Positions 42,751-51,518 of a DNA stretch of 64,000 nt are shown piece by piece. Below the pieces are notes generated by a model. The model saw nothing but the letters and a program-made list of their open reading frames with translations, was not told the origin of the DNA and ran no database searches. Source of the DNA: Oscillospiraceae bacterium (GTDB lineage: Bacteria > Bacillota > Clostridia > Oscillospirales > Oscillospiraceae); assembly GCA_021770845.1 (NCBI GenBank), contig JAETQF010000005.1:96160-160159 (forward strand). The letters run 5' to 3'. Each line of letters starts with the position of its first letter. Position 1 is the stretch's first letter. Position numbers and translations under genes: made by a program.

Positions 42751-43884
42751 CTATCCCTGCAAAAACAGGGTGTTGAGGAACCGGCGCAAAATGCCCCCGA
42801 AGCCCAGCCGGGGTACCTCGTCCGCCGCCACCAGGTCGATGGCGTCCACCTGCTCGCCGTCCACCAGCACCTTGAGCACCCCCAGCTTCTGGCCCTGCTC
42901 CACCGGGGCCTCCACGCTGTCCGCCAGCTCCATCTGGGTGGTCACCGATCCGGTCTTGCCCTTCTCCAGCAGGATGGAGCACTCCCGCTGGGTGACGGGC
43001 TGCACCGTGTCCTTCGTCCCCAGCAGCACCGGCACCGGCGGGATGGCCTGATCCGGATACACCGGGGTGATGGCGTAGTTGGCGAAGCCGTAGTTCAGCA
43101 GGGCCTTGGCGCTGTCGAACCGGTCGTTGGAGGTGGGGGCGTGCATCACCACGGCGATGAGCTCCATGCCGTCCCGCTCCGCCGTGGCGGACAGGCAGTA
43201 CAGCGCCGTGTCGGTGAAGCCGGTTTTCAGCCCCGTGGCCCCCTCATAGTAGAAGATCAGCCGGTTGGTGTTGCTGAGCTGGAAGGCCCCGTCCCGGAGG
43301 GTGTCCATCCAGATGGTGGTGTACTCCCGGATGGAGGGGTGGCGCAGGATCAGCTCCCGGCTCATGAGGGCGATGTCGTGGGCGCAGGTCAGGTGGCCCT
43401 GGACGGGCAGGCCGGTGCAGTTTACAAAGTTGGTGCGCTCCATGCCCAGCTCCCGGGCCTTTTCATTCATCCGATCCACAAAGGCGGGCTCGCTGCCCGC
43501 GATGTGCTCGGCTAAAGCCACGGCGCAGTCGTTGGCGGACACCACCGTCACCGCCTTCACCATGTCCCGGACGGTCATCTGTTCGTTTTCCTTCAGCCAG
43601 ATCTGGCTGCCTCCCATGGAGATGGCGTGGGGGGAGGCGGTCACCAGATCGTCCCAGCCCAGCGCCCCGCTGTCGATGGCCTCCATCACCAGCAGCAGGG
43701 TCATCACCTTGGTGACAGAGGCGGGCTCGTACTGGGCGTCGGCCTCGTGGCTGTACAGCACCTTCCCGGTGGTCTTTTCCATCAGAATGGCGGAGGGGGC
43801 CGTCACCTCCACCGGGGCGGCGGCGTAAGCCCTCGCGGGCGCCAGGCAGAGCAGCGCCAGCGCCAGAGCGGCAATTCGTTTCAT
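42751..43884 (-). CDS. dacF: D-alanyl-D-alanine carboxypeptidase (penicillin-binding protein, S11 family)
   Basis: A 377-residue secreted or membrane-bound DD-carboxypeptidase that trims the terminal D-Ala of peptidoglycan stem peptides. A signal peptide spans residues 1-22. The catalytic set Ser56-x-x-Lys59, Ser116-Ala-Asn118 and Lys220-Thr-Gly222 is complete. A C-terminal beta domain and a likely amphipathic end follow. ATG 43884 follows GAAAGAGGTTACGCC; the frame extends far upstream without a start site. Convergent with murC. The paralogue (dacA, B or F) cannot be fixed. Confidence 0.92.
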   Translation of the reverse strand: MKRIAALALALLCLAPARAYAAAPVEVTAPSAILMEKTTGKVLYSHEADAQYEPASVTKVMTLLLVMEAIDSGALGWDDLVTASPHAISMGGSQIWLKENEQMTVRDMVKAVTVVSANDCAVALAEHIAGSEPAFVDRMNEKARELGMERTNFVNCTGLPVQGHLTCAHDIALMSRELILRHPSIREYTTIWMDTLRDGAFQLSNTNRLIFYYEGATGLKTGFTDTALYCLSATAERDGMELIAVVMHAPTSNDRFDSAKALLNYGFANYAITPVYPDQAIPPVPVLLGTKDTVQPVTQRECSILLEKGKTGSVTTQMELADSVEAPVEQGQKLGVLKVLVDGEQVDAIDLVAADEVPRLGFGGILRRFLNTLFLQG

Positions 43885-44013
43885 GGCGTAACCTCTTTCC
43901 ATATATACTCGGGCCGATGCCCGTATGGGGAAAGGATGTGAAGTTTGCGCCGGTTCTATGCGCGGCGGGGTTTCGCAGATGCTGGAAGAACAGGTCGGGT
44001 TTGGTCGAAGCCA

Positions 44014-44042
44014 TTGACAAGGCGGACGGCAGGGAGTATAAT
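44014..44042 (+). promoter_or_regulatory. Promoter of the rubredoxin gene
   Basis: TTGACA (44014-44019), 17-bp spacer and TATAAT (44037-44042), a consensus promoter. Confidence 0.85.
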
Positions 44043-44074
44043 TCTTCCATTCCAAAGAAAAGGAGCGTTCGTCC

Positions 44075-44230
44075 ATGGAAAAGTATGTCTGCGTCTGCGG
44101 CTGGGAGTACGATCCCGCGGTGGGTGATCCCGACGGCGGCATCGCCCCGGGCACCGCCTTTGCCGATATCCCCGACGACTGGGTGTGCCCTGTGTGCGGC
44201 CTGGGGAAGGACGCCTTCTCTCCCGCGTAA
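44075..44230 (+). CDS. Rubredoxin with a shortened first iron knuckle
   Basis: A 51-residue electron carrier holding one iron in four cysteines, serving oxygen and peroxide reduction or other redox partners in anaerobes. The body is typical ([20 protein letters not shown] and [13 protein letters not shown], Cys38 and Cys41). The first knuckle is unusual: it reads Cys6-Val-Cys8-Gly instead of the normal Cys-x-x-Cys-Gly, one residue short. ATG 44075 lies behind AAAAGGAGCG. A consensus promoter and a terminator make it a one-gene unit, probably strongly expressed. Confidence 0.88.
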   Translation: MEKYVCVCGWEYDPAVGDPDGGIAPGTAFADIPDDWVCPVCGLGKDAFSPA

Positions 44231-44242
44231 CAAAACGCACGG

Positions 44243-44272
44243 CGGCCGGAGCCGAAAGGCTCCGGCCGTTTT
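44243..44272 (+). terminator. Terminator of the rubredoxin gene
   Basis: An 11-bp stem (44243-44253 with 44258-44268), GAAA loop, and TTTT. Confidence 0.85.
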
Positions 44273-44365
44273 GCCGTTTTCTGCCGGGGACGCGGGCGTG
44301 TCACAGCCCCTTCAGCTTGTGCGCCACGTCCCGCTTGATGTCATAATCCCCGCCATAGGCTCCAT

Positions 44366-44394
44366 TTGACAGCCGGGACGGGCCGTGATAAAAT
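44366..44394 (+). promoter_or_regulatory. Promoter of the GT2-YfhO operon
   Basis: TTGACA (44366-44371), 17-bp spacer and TAAAAT (44389-44394). Confidence 0.75.
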
Positions 44395-44440
44395 ACGTTG
44401 GTTCACGAATTCTTCAGACGCCGGGAAAGGAGGCCCTCCC

Positions 44441-45391
44441 ATGGATAGGCTCAGCATCGTCGTCCCCTGCTATAACGAGGAGGCCGGACTGGCCCGGTTT
44501 TACGCCGAGACCTCCGCCGTGTGCGCCGGCCTGGACACGCAGGTGGAGTTTATTTTCGTGGACGACGGCTCCCGGGACGGCACCCTGGCAGCCCTGAAGG
44601 GGCTGGCGGAGCGGGACGGGCGGGTGCGCTGGCTGGCCCTGTCCCGGAACTTCGGCAAGGAGGCCGCCCTGTTCGCCGGTCTGGAGCACGCCCAGGGGGA
44701 CTACGTGGCGGTGATGGACGCCGACCTCCAGGATCCGCCAGGGCTGCTGCCGGAGCTGCTGGACATCGTGCGGGGCGGGGGATACGACTGCGCCGCCGTC
44801 CGGCGGGTGGATCGGAAGGGGGAGCCCCCCATCCGCTCCTGGTTCGCCCGGCAGTTCTATAAGATCATCAACAAAATGAGCAAGACCGAGATCGTGGACG
44901 GGGCCCGGGACTACCGCCTCATGACCCGGCAGATGGCGGACGCGGTGCTCCGGGTGACGGAGTACAACCGCTTTTCCAAGGGGATCTTCTCCTGGGTGGG
45001 CTTCCGCACCAAGTGGGTGGAGACGGTGAACGTGGAGCGGGCCGCCGGGGAGAGCAAGTGGTCCTTCTTCAAGCTGCTGGTGTACGCCCTGGACGGCATC
45101 ACCGCCTTCTCCACCGCGCCGCTGGCCATCGCGTCGGTGCTGGGGCTGGTGTTCTGCCTCATTGCCTTTTTCGCCATCATTTTCGTCATTGTTCGGCAGC
45201 TGTTGTGGGGCGGCAGCGCCTTTGGATGGCCGTCGCTGGTGTGCATCATCCTGTTTCTGGCGGGCATACAGCTGTTCTGCGTGGGCATTGTGGGCCAGTA
45301 TCTGGCCAAGACCTATCTGGAGGTGAAGGGGCGGCCCATCTACCTCCTGCGGGACAGCGGGGGAGGGGACAGCCATGAAGGCGAGGCTTGA
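44441..45391 (+). CDS. Polyprenyl-phosphate-type glycosyltransferase, family 2
   Basis: A 316-residue GT-A fold enzyme with VVPCYNEE near the start, FVDDGSRDGT and the metal site MDADLQDPP, then two C-terminal membrane spans (about 230-255 and 265-290). This is the DPM1/GtrB type, which moves a sugar from a nucleotide donor to undecaprenyl phosphate. ATG 44441 follows GGAAAGGAGGCCCTCCC. It overlaps the YfhO-like gene by 17 bp, consistent with that protein using the lipid-linked sugar. Which sugar is not known. Confidence 0.88.
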   Translation: MDRLSIVVPCYNEEAGLARFYAETSAVCAGLDTQVEFIFVDDGSRDGTLAALKGLAERDGRVRWLALSRNFGKEAALFAGLEHAQGDYVAVMDADLQDPPGLLPELLDIVRGGGYDCAAVRRVDRKGEPPIRSWFARQFYKIINKMSKTEIVDGARDYRLMTRQMADAVLRVTEYNRFSKGIFSWVGFRTKWVETVNVERAAGESKWSFFKLLVYALDGITAFSTAPLAIASVLGLVFCLIAFFAIIFVIVRQLLWGGSAFGWPSLVCIILFLAGIQLFCVGIVGQYLAKTYLEVKGRPIYLLRDSGGGDSHEGEA

Positions 45392-47720
45392 GCGCTGGGC
45401 GGCTCCCGCCCTGTCCTTCTTCATTCCGGGCTTGGTGATGCTGGCGGTGTTCGCCGCCCTGGGGATGGCCCCCTTCGGGGACAACACCATCCTCATCTCC
45501 GATATGTCCACCCAGTACGTGGAGTTTTTCTGCGCCCTGAAAAACGGGGATCTGTTCTTCTCCTGGTCGAAGGCCCTGGGCACGTCCTACATCGGGGTGT
45601 TCTCCTATTATGTGTCCAGCCCCCTGTCTCTATTGACGCTGTTTGTGCCCAACGAGGCCATGCCGGTGGGGCTGCTGTTCCTGGCGGTGCTGAAGATCGC
45701 CCTGGCGGGGCTGACCTTCTGCCTGTTCATCCGGCGGCGGTATCCGGTGGGGGACGGGGCGGCGGTGTTTGCCTCGGTGTGCTACGCGCTGATGTCCTAT
45801 AACGCGGTGTACGCCATCTGCATCATGTGGCTGGACGGGGTGATCTGGCTGCCCCTGATCCTGCTGGCCCTGGAGCGGATCCTGTCGGGGCGGAGCGCGG
45901 GGCCCTTTATCGCCGCCCTCAGTGTGTGTTTTCTCTCCACCTGGTATATCTCCTATATGATCGGCATATTCTGTGCCCTGTACCTGTGCGCCCGGCTGTT
46001 CGTCCTGCGGCCCGGGGGGAAGGCCCTGGGGCGGGTTCTGGGCCGGTTTTTCGGGGGCGCGGCCTGCGCCCTGGGGCTGACGGCGTGGCTGTGGCTGCCC
46101 ACCTTCCTGGCCATGTTCAACGGCAAATTCAGCGGCGGCAATGTGGACTACGCCGGTTTGCTGGCCTGCACCCCGCTGGATATCCTGTCCCAGCTTCGGC
46201 CGGGGCAGTACCGCCCCATTTCGGACGGATCCGCCGTCTATCTGTTCTGCGGCTCCGCCGCCCTGGTGCTGGCCGCGGCGTACTTCTTCCTCCCCCGGTT
46301 TTCCCGGCGGGAAAAGGCGGCCAACGGGGGGCTGCTGGCGGCGCTCCTGGCGTCTCTGCTGCTGTCCCCGCTGGACAAGGCGTGGCACCTGTTCCAGAAG
46401 CCCAACTGGTTCCCCTTCCGGTACTCCTTCGTGGTGTCCTTTGCCCTGCTCTATCTGGCGGCCCCCGCCCTGGGGCAGCTACTGAGGGGCCTGCGGCGGC
46501 GGAAAGGGGAGGGGCTCACCCGGGCGGTGGCCGGGGGGCTGGTATGCCTGACGGTATTAGAACTTGGTTTTAATACGGAAAGTATCCTATCCGGCCTGAT
46601 GGGGCAGTTCGGCTGCGACTCCTATGGGGCCTACCGGGCCTACTACGAAGCCAACGAGGCGCTGGTGGAGGCGGCCCGGGCGGACGCGGGCGGATCCTTT
46701 TTCCGCCTGGGGGCCACGGAGGATCGGGGCCACAACAGCCCCCTGTCCTTCGGCTATCCGGGGCTCACCCACTACAGCAGCCTTTACAACTACGACGTGA
46801 ACCGGCTGACGAAGGAGCTGGGCTACGCCCAGACCTGGATGTGGTGCGCCAGCTACGGCGCCACCCCCGCCGCCGACGCCCTGCTGGGTCAGGGCTACAC
46901 CATCACGGCGGACGCCATGCCCCCGGAGTATAGCCCAATCGCCCAGTCCGGCGGGCTGACGCTGTGGCGGGCTCCGGATGTTCTCCCCCTGGCCTTTCTG
47001 GCAGAGGACGGGGGACAGGGGCTGACAGGGGAAACCCCTTTCCAGCGGCAGGACGGGCTGTACTCCGCCCTGCTGGGGGAGGAGGCCGCCCTCTTTGCGC
47101 CGGTGGCGGCGGAGGCGGAGACGGCGGACGGAGAAACCACCCTGCGCCTGCGGGGGAATGGGAAACCCCTTTACATGAACTTGTCCGCCAGCGGTCTGCA
47201 GGAGGTGCTGGTGAACGGGGAGCATCTGCTGCGGCTGGGCTCCAGCGAGGCGGCGTCCGTCCACTACCTGGGCGCGCCCGGCCCCGGGGAGGAGTGGACG
47301 GTCACCGTCCGCCACGACCGGCCCTGGACGGGGACGGTGTGGGCGCTGGACATGGACGCTCTCCGGGCCGCGGTGGAGCGGCTGGACAGCGTGGAGGTCA
47401 CGTCGGTGGGGAACGGCGGCCGGGTGGAGCTGTCCGTCCCGGCGGATGGCCCCCGGACGCTGTGCGCCACCATCCCCGCCGAGGACGGCTGGACGGCTTA
47501 CGTGGACGGAAAACGGACGGAGACAGGCCGCTGGCTGGACACGTTTTTGATGCTGGAGCTGTCCGAGGGGGCCCATGAGGTGGAGCTGCGGTACACCGCC
47601 CCGGGGCTGAGGCCCGGGCTGGCGCTGGGGGCGCTGGCGGCGGCGGGACTGGCGGCAGCCTTCACTATCGGCAATCAAAAGAAGAAAAAATACAACGCGG
47701 AAAGGCGGGACGTGCCGTGA
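45375..47720 (+). CDS. YfhO-family membrane glycosyltransferase-like protein
   Basis: A 781-residue protein with about a dozen membrane spans in its first 430 residues and a large extracytoplasmic C-terminal part ending in one more span. It matches the YfhO family (DNTILISDMSTQYVEFFCAL at the N-terminus is typical). These GT-C-like proteins are linked to sugar decoration of teichoic or lipoteichoic acids. Coupled to the GT2 gene upstream; its stop overlaps the next start. Substrate inferred only from family. Confidence 0.82.
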   Translation: MKARLERWAAPALSFFIPGLVMLAVFAALGMAPFGDNTILISDMSTQYVEFFCALKNGDLFFSWSKALGTSYIGVFSYYVSSPLSLLTLFVPNEAMPVGLLFLAVLKIALAGLTFCLFIRRRYPVGDGAAVFASVCYALMSYNAVYAICIMWLDGVIWLPLILLALERILSGRSAGPFIAALSVCFLSTWYISYMIGIFCALYLCARLFVLRPGGKALGRVLGRFFGGAACALGLTAWLWLPTFLAMFNGKFSGGNVDYAGLLACTPLDILSQLRPGQYRPISDGSAVYLFCGSAALVLAAAYFFLPRFSRREKAANGGLLAALLASLLLSPLDKAWHLFQKPNWFPFRYSFVVSFALLYLAAPALGQLLRGLRRRKGEGLTRAVAGGLVCLTVLELGFNTESILSGLMGQFGCDSYGAYRAYYEANEALVEAARADAGGSFFRLGATEDRGHNSPLSFGYPGLTHYSSLYNYDVNRLTKELGYAQTWMWCASYGATPAADALLGQGYTITADAMPPEYSPIAQSGGLTLWRAPDVLPLAFLAEDGGQGLTGETPFQRQDGLYSALLGEEAALFAPVAAEAETADGETTLRLRGNGKPLYMNLSASGLQEVLVNGEHLLRLGSSEAASVHYLGAPGPGEEWTVTVRHDRPWTGTVWALDMDALRAAVERLDSVEVTSVGNGGRVELSVPADGPRTLCATIPAEDGWTAYVDGKRTETGRWLDTFLMLELSEGAHEVELRYTAPGLRPGLALGALAAAGLAAAFTIGNQKKKKYNAERRDVP

Positions 47721-48292
47721 GCCACAGCTTTTTTGCCTACATCTTCCGGATGCGGTACATCGCCCGGTGGGCGCTGATGCGCAACACCCGGACGGAAAAC
47801 GTGCAGGAGCACTCCTACGAGGCGGCGGTGCTGGCCCACGCCCTGGCGGTGATTGGCCGGGACGTGTTTCACAAGGATCTGGAGCCGGACAAAATCGCGA
47901 CGGCAGCCCTGTTCCACGATGCGCCGGAGATCATCACCGGCGATATGCCCACCCCCATCAAGTACTACAACCCGTCGCTGAAAAACGCCTACAGGCAGGT
48001 GGAGGCGGCGGCCCAGGACAAGCTGCTGTCCATGCTGCCGGAGGAGCTGGCCCCCGCCTACGCCCCCCTGCTGCGGGAGAGCGACCCCGAGGTGCGCCGG
48101 TATGTGAAGGCGGCGGATAAGCTGTCCGCCTACATCAAGTGCGTGGAGGAGGGGAAGGCGGGCAACGCCGAGTTCAAAAAGGCCGCCGAGCAGACCCTGG
48201 CGGCGCTGAAGGAGATGGACATGGAGGAGCTGGACTGGTTTATGGAGCAGTTCCTCCCGGCGTTCTCGCTAACATTGGACGAACTACAATAG
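47717..48292 (+). CDS. yfbR: YfbR-type 5'-deoxynucleotidase (HD domain)
   Basis: A 191-residue HD-domain phosphohydrolase that dephosphorylates deoxynucleoside 5'-monophosphates. Metal ligands are in EHSYEAA and LFHDAPEIITGD, with YVKAADKLSAYIKC further on. It begins with GTG at 47717 inside the stop of the YfhO gene. No functional link with that gene is apparent beyond sharing a transcript. Confidence 0.9.
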   Translation: MSHSFFAYIFRMRYIARWALMRNTRTENVQEHSYEAAVLAHALAVIGRDVFHKDLEPDKIATAALFHDAPEIITGDMPTPIKYYNPSLKNAYRQVEAAAQDKLLSMLPEELAPAYAPLLRESDPEVRRYVKAADKLSAYIKCVEEGKAGNAEFKKAAEQTLAALKEMDMEELDWFMEQFLPAFSLTLDELQ

Positions 48293-48304
48293 GAGGAAAA
48301 AACT

Positions 48305-48574
48305 ATGAGAGCTATCGTCACCGTCATTGGAAAAGACCAGGTGGGCATCATCGCCGCCGTGTGCGCCCTGCTCAGCGAGAAGAACGTCAACGTGCTGGAC
48401 ATCAGCCAGACCGTGCTGCAGGAGTATTTCACCATGATCATGCTGGTGGACGCCAGCGAGGCCACGGTGCCCTTCGCCCGCCTGCGGGAGGATCTGGCCC
48501 AGGCCGGCCAGGAGCGGAACCTGGACATCCGCGTCCAGCGGGAGGATATCTTCGACGCCATGCACCGGATCTAA
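48305..48574 (+). CDS. ACT-domain protein, UPF0237
   Basis: An 89-residue protein that is a single ACT domain (VTVIGKDQVGIIAAVCALLS, then NVLDISQTVLQEYFTMIM). Members are thought to bind a small molecule such as an amino acid. It is nearly always followed, as here, by a UPF0210 gene, so the two probably act together. ATG 48305 follows AGGAGGAAAAAACT. Confidence 0.93.
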   Translation: MRAIVTVIGKDQVGIIAAVCALLSEKNVNVLDISQTVLQEYFTMIMLVDASEATVPFARLREDLAQAGQERNLDIRVQREDIFDAMHRI

Positions 48575-48579
48575 AGTCC

Positions 48580-48604
48580 ACTCCCCCGTCGAAGGCGGGG
48601 GAGT
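48580..48604 (+). terminator. Hairpin between UPF0237 and UPF0210 genes
   Basis: CTCCCCCG pairs with CGGGGGAG around a short loop; no T-run follows. Likely an mRNA-processing or stabilising hairpin. Confidence 0.45.
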
Positions 48605-48624
48605 AGAAAAAGAGGTTTTCTGCC

Positions 48625-49983
48625 ATGATCAATACCAACGACATTTTACAGACCATCCAGATGATCGACCACCAGCACCTGGACGTGCGCACCATCACCA
48701 TGGGCGTCAACCTGCTGGACTGCTGCGACCCGGATCCCGCCGCCGCCTGCCGGAAGATCTACGACAAGATCACCACCTCCGCCGAGAAGCTGGTGAAAAC
48801 CGGGGAGGATATCGAGACCGAGTTCGGCATCCCCATCGTCAACAAGCGCATCTCCGTCACCCCCATGGCCCTGGTGGCCGGGGCGTCCCGTACGGCGGAC
48901 TACGTGCCCTTCGCCGCCGCCATGGACAAAGCGGCCAAGGCGGTGGGCGTGAACTTCATCGGCGGCTTCTCCGCCCTGGTGCACAAGGGCATGACCGAGG
49001 GGGACAAAAAGCTCATCGCCGCCATACCCGAGGCCCTGGCCGTCACCGACGTGGTGTGCTCCTCCGTCAACGTGGGCTCCACCAAGGCGGGCATCAACAT
49101 GGACGCGGTACGCCTCATGGGCGAGACCATCAAGGCCGCGGCGGAGCGCACCGCCGACCGGGGGGGCTTCGGCTGCGCCAAGCTGGTGGTGTTCTGCAAC
49201 GCGGTGGAGGACAACCCCTTCATGGCCGGGGCCTTCCACGGCGTAGGGGAGGCCGAGCGGGTGATCAACGTGGGGGTGTCCGGCCCCGGGGTGGTGCACC
49301 ACGCCCTCCAGCGGGTGAAGGGCCAGCCCTTCGACGTGGTGGCGGAGCTCATCAAAAAGACCGCCTTCCAGGTGACCCGCATGGGCCAGCTGGTGGCCCG
49401 GGAGGCCAGCGCCCGGCTGGGCGTGCCCTTCGGCATTGTGGATCTGTCCCTGGCCCCCACCCCCGCCATCGGGGACAGCGTGGCCCGGATCCTGGAGGAG
49501 ATGGGCCTGGAGGTGTGCGGCACCCACGGCACCACCGCCGCCCTGGCCCTGCTCAATGACGCGGTGAAGAAGGGGGGCGTGATGGCCTCCTCCTCGGTGG
49601 GCGGGCTGTCCGGGGCCTTCATCCCGGTGAGCGAGGACGAGGGCATGATCGCCGCCGCCCAATCCGGGGCGCTGACCCTGGATAAGCTGGAGGCCATGAC
49701 CTGCGTGTGCTCCGTGGGGCTGGACATGATCGCTGTCCCCGGCGACACCTCCGCCGCCACCCTGGCCGCCATCATCGCCGACGAGGCCGCCATCGGCATG
49801 GTGAACCAGAAGACCACCGCCGTGCGCCTCATCCCCGCCCCCGGCAAACAGGTGGGGGACGTGGTGGAGTTCGGCGGGCTGCTGGGCTCCGCGCCGGTGA
49901 TGCCCTGCCACACCGGCAGCGCGGAGGAGTTTGTGGCCCGGGGCGGGCGGATCCCCGCGCCGCTGCACAGCCTGAAAAACTAA
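48625..49983 (+). CDS. PFL-like family protein, UPF0210 (DUF711)
   Basis: A 452-residue protein of the UPF0210 family, which has a glycyl-radical-enzyme-like barrel but no established reaction. Typical segments are [20 protein letters not shown] at the start, [20 protein letters not shown], and VGFSGL-type [11 protein letters not shown]. Length is that of the family. ATG 48625 follows AAGAGGTTTTCTGCC. Its constant partner UPF0237 lies upstream. Confidence 0.93.
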   Translation: MINTNDILQTIQMIDHQHLDVRTITMGVNLLDCCDPDPAAACRKIYDKITTSAEKLVKTGEDIETEFGIPIVNKRISVTPMALVAGASRTADYVPFAAAMDKAAKAVGVNFIGGFSALVHKGMTEGDKKLIAAIPEALAVTDVVCSSVNVGSTKAGINMDAVRLMGETIKAAAERTADRGGFGCAKLVVFCNAVEDNPFMAGAFHGVGEAERVINVGVSGPGVVHHALQRVKGQPFDVVAELIKKTAFQVTRMGQLVAREASARLGVPFGIVDLSLAPTPAIGDSVARILEEMGLEVCGTHGTTAALALLNDAVKKGGVMASSSVGGLSGAFIPVSEDEGMIAAAQSGALTLDKLEAMTCVCSVGLDMIAVPGDTSAATLAAIIADEAAIGMVNQKTTAVRLIPAPGKQVGDVVEFGGLLGSAPVMPCHTGSAEEFVARGGRIPAPLHSLKN

Positions 49984-50021
49984 AAGCAGGCCCCCCGGCA
50001 GTTGCCGGGGGGCCTGCTTTT
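49982..50021. terminator. Bidirectional terminator between convergent genes
   Basis: A 19-bp stem (49982-50000 with 50003-50021) with AAAA/TTTT ends, ending both the UPF0210 and S41-like genes. Confidence 0.9.
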
Positions 50022-51513
50022 ATGCTTCCGCGTTCAGGCCGTAATACTCAATGAGCCGTTCCACTGCCTCCAGCGCTTCGGTGGGCTCCACCCAAAGGTC
50101 GGGGAGGAAGCCAACGCCGTCCCGGTTTTCATCGGTCTCACAGAAGGCGAGGCCGGTGCCGAAGTAACAGGACAGGCCGGAGTGGGGGAGATAGAAGGTC
50201 TGGTTATTGGGGACAAGGGCGCAGCCCAGAATGGGCCCGCCCACAAACAGGGTGTCCGCCGCCATGCGGAAAAACGCCACCGCCGTCTCTCCCGAGGAGG
50301 CCGCCCCCTTGTCCTGGAGGACAAAGACAGGGCCGGAGCGCTCCGCCCACGTCCCTTCCCGGCAGAACCCACCCCACGTGCCCATGCGGCTGGCGGGATA
50401 GTAGTCATTGCCTATGATCCGGCAGGAGAGCTGGCTGTATCGGTGGGCGGCGGTTCCTCTGGTGGGGTTGTCCGTCCCGGCCCAGCCCTGGAACCAGCCC
50501 ATAATATACCGGTCGCTGCCGCCGCCGTTGCCCCGCACATCGAAGATGAGCAGGGGGCTGCCGGCGTACTCCCCGCCGCAGCCGGCCAGGCGCTGGAGGG
50601 CCTGCTCGTCCGCGTCGGCGTTCTCCCGTCCGGCGCTCATGCGCCGGGAGGTGAGGACGGGCACGCCCTCCCACTCCGATTCGGAAAAGGCCGGGGCGTC
50701 GCCGCCGTTCGTGGTGCGCAGGGCCTGCTGCCACTTGAGGGGGTTCCCGTCCAGGGTGCCGGGCAGGTCGCTCCCGTCGTGACTGAGGGCGGCGTACCAG
50801 TAACAGATCCGCCCGTCCGGGCCGATGGTGGGCTTGAGGTAGTCGGGATTTTCCGCGCCCTCCATGCTGTCCAGGTAGAGGTTGGGCACATAGTACATAT
50901 ACTTGGCGAAGGTATCCTGCGGAGCGTAACGTCCGATCCTGAAATGGCCGTCCACCAGCACCGGGGAGAGGTGCTTGTACAGGATGTCCTCCAGATTCCA
51001 CAGGTAAAAGATGTCCTCCCGATTCCCGGGACTGAGGGGCCTGATGGCGGCCAGCTCCTCCTTTACCGCGTCCCGGATGGGGAGAAAGACGCCGTCCCCG
51101 CCGAAATAGTAATAGGCCCCATAGGTAGTCTGGAGGAGCAGGAAGAAGGCGTCCACATCGTCCAGCACATCCTCCAGGGTCAAGCGCCACCCCGCCTCAT
51201 GGGCGGTGGTGAGCCGCTCCATCTCCTCCTCTGTGAAGGTATGGTTCTGCTCGTGGAAGTCCGGGGTATAGGCGGAGACGTCGATGGGCTCCTCCTGGGC
51301 GGCGATGGCTTTGCGGGCGGCGTTCACCCCGTCCAAAAATTCACGGAAGTCCACCGGATCCGGCGCGGGGGTGGGCTCCGGGGTGTCGATGGGTTCCTGG
51401 AAGGGCGTGGATGCCGGCGCGGGGGAAGGGCTTGCCGGTGATTCCGCCGCCGGGGCGCAGCCCGCCAACAGGGCAAAAACCAGCAGCAGGGGCAGCAGTC
51501 CGGATTTTTTCAT
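50020..51513 (-). CDS. S41-like peptidase lipoprotein
   Basis: A 497-residue lipoprotein (signal ending FALLAGC, Cys near residue 18) with a Pro/Ser/Thr linker. A C-terminal half resembles C-terminal processing (S41) peptidases: LLIFDVRGNGGGSDRYIMGW is the usual beta strand and loop, and QDKGAASSGETAVAFFRM contains the Ser-Ser-Gly-Glu site where S41 enzymes have the catalytic serine. No PDZ domain is clear. It is third in the PadR operon, five bases after the DUF4097-like gene. Substrate unknown. GTG 51525 is an alternative start. Confidence 0.75.
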   Translation of the reverse strand: MKKSGLLPLLLVFALLAGCAPAAESPASPSPAPASTPFQEPIDTPEPTPAPDPVDFREFLDGVNAARKAIAAQEEPIDVSAYTPDFHEQNHTFTEEEMERLTTAHEAGWRLTLEDVLDDVDAFFLLLQTTYGAYYYFGGDGVFLPIRDAVKEELAAIRPLSPGNREDIFYLWNLEDILYKHLSPVLVDGHFRIGRYAPQDTFAKYMYYVPNLYLDSMEGAENPDYLKPTIGPDGRICYWYAALSHDGSDLPGTLDGNPLKWQQALRTTNGGDAPAFSESEWEGVPVLTSRRMSAGRENADADEQALQRLAGCGGEYAGSPLLIFDVRGNGGGSDRYIMGWFQGWAGTDNPTRGTAAHRYSQLSCRIIGNDYYPASRMGTWGGFCREGTWAERSGPVFVLQDKGAASSGETAVAFFRMAADTLFVGGPILGCALVPNNQTFYLPHSGLSCYFGTGLAFCETDENRDGVGFLPDLWVEPTEALEAVERLIEYYGLNAEA

Positions 51514-51518
51514 AGGGA

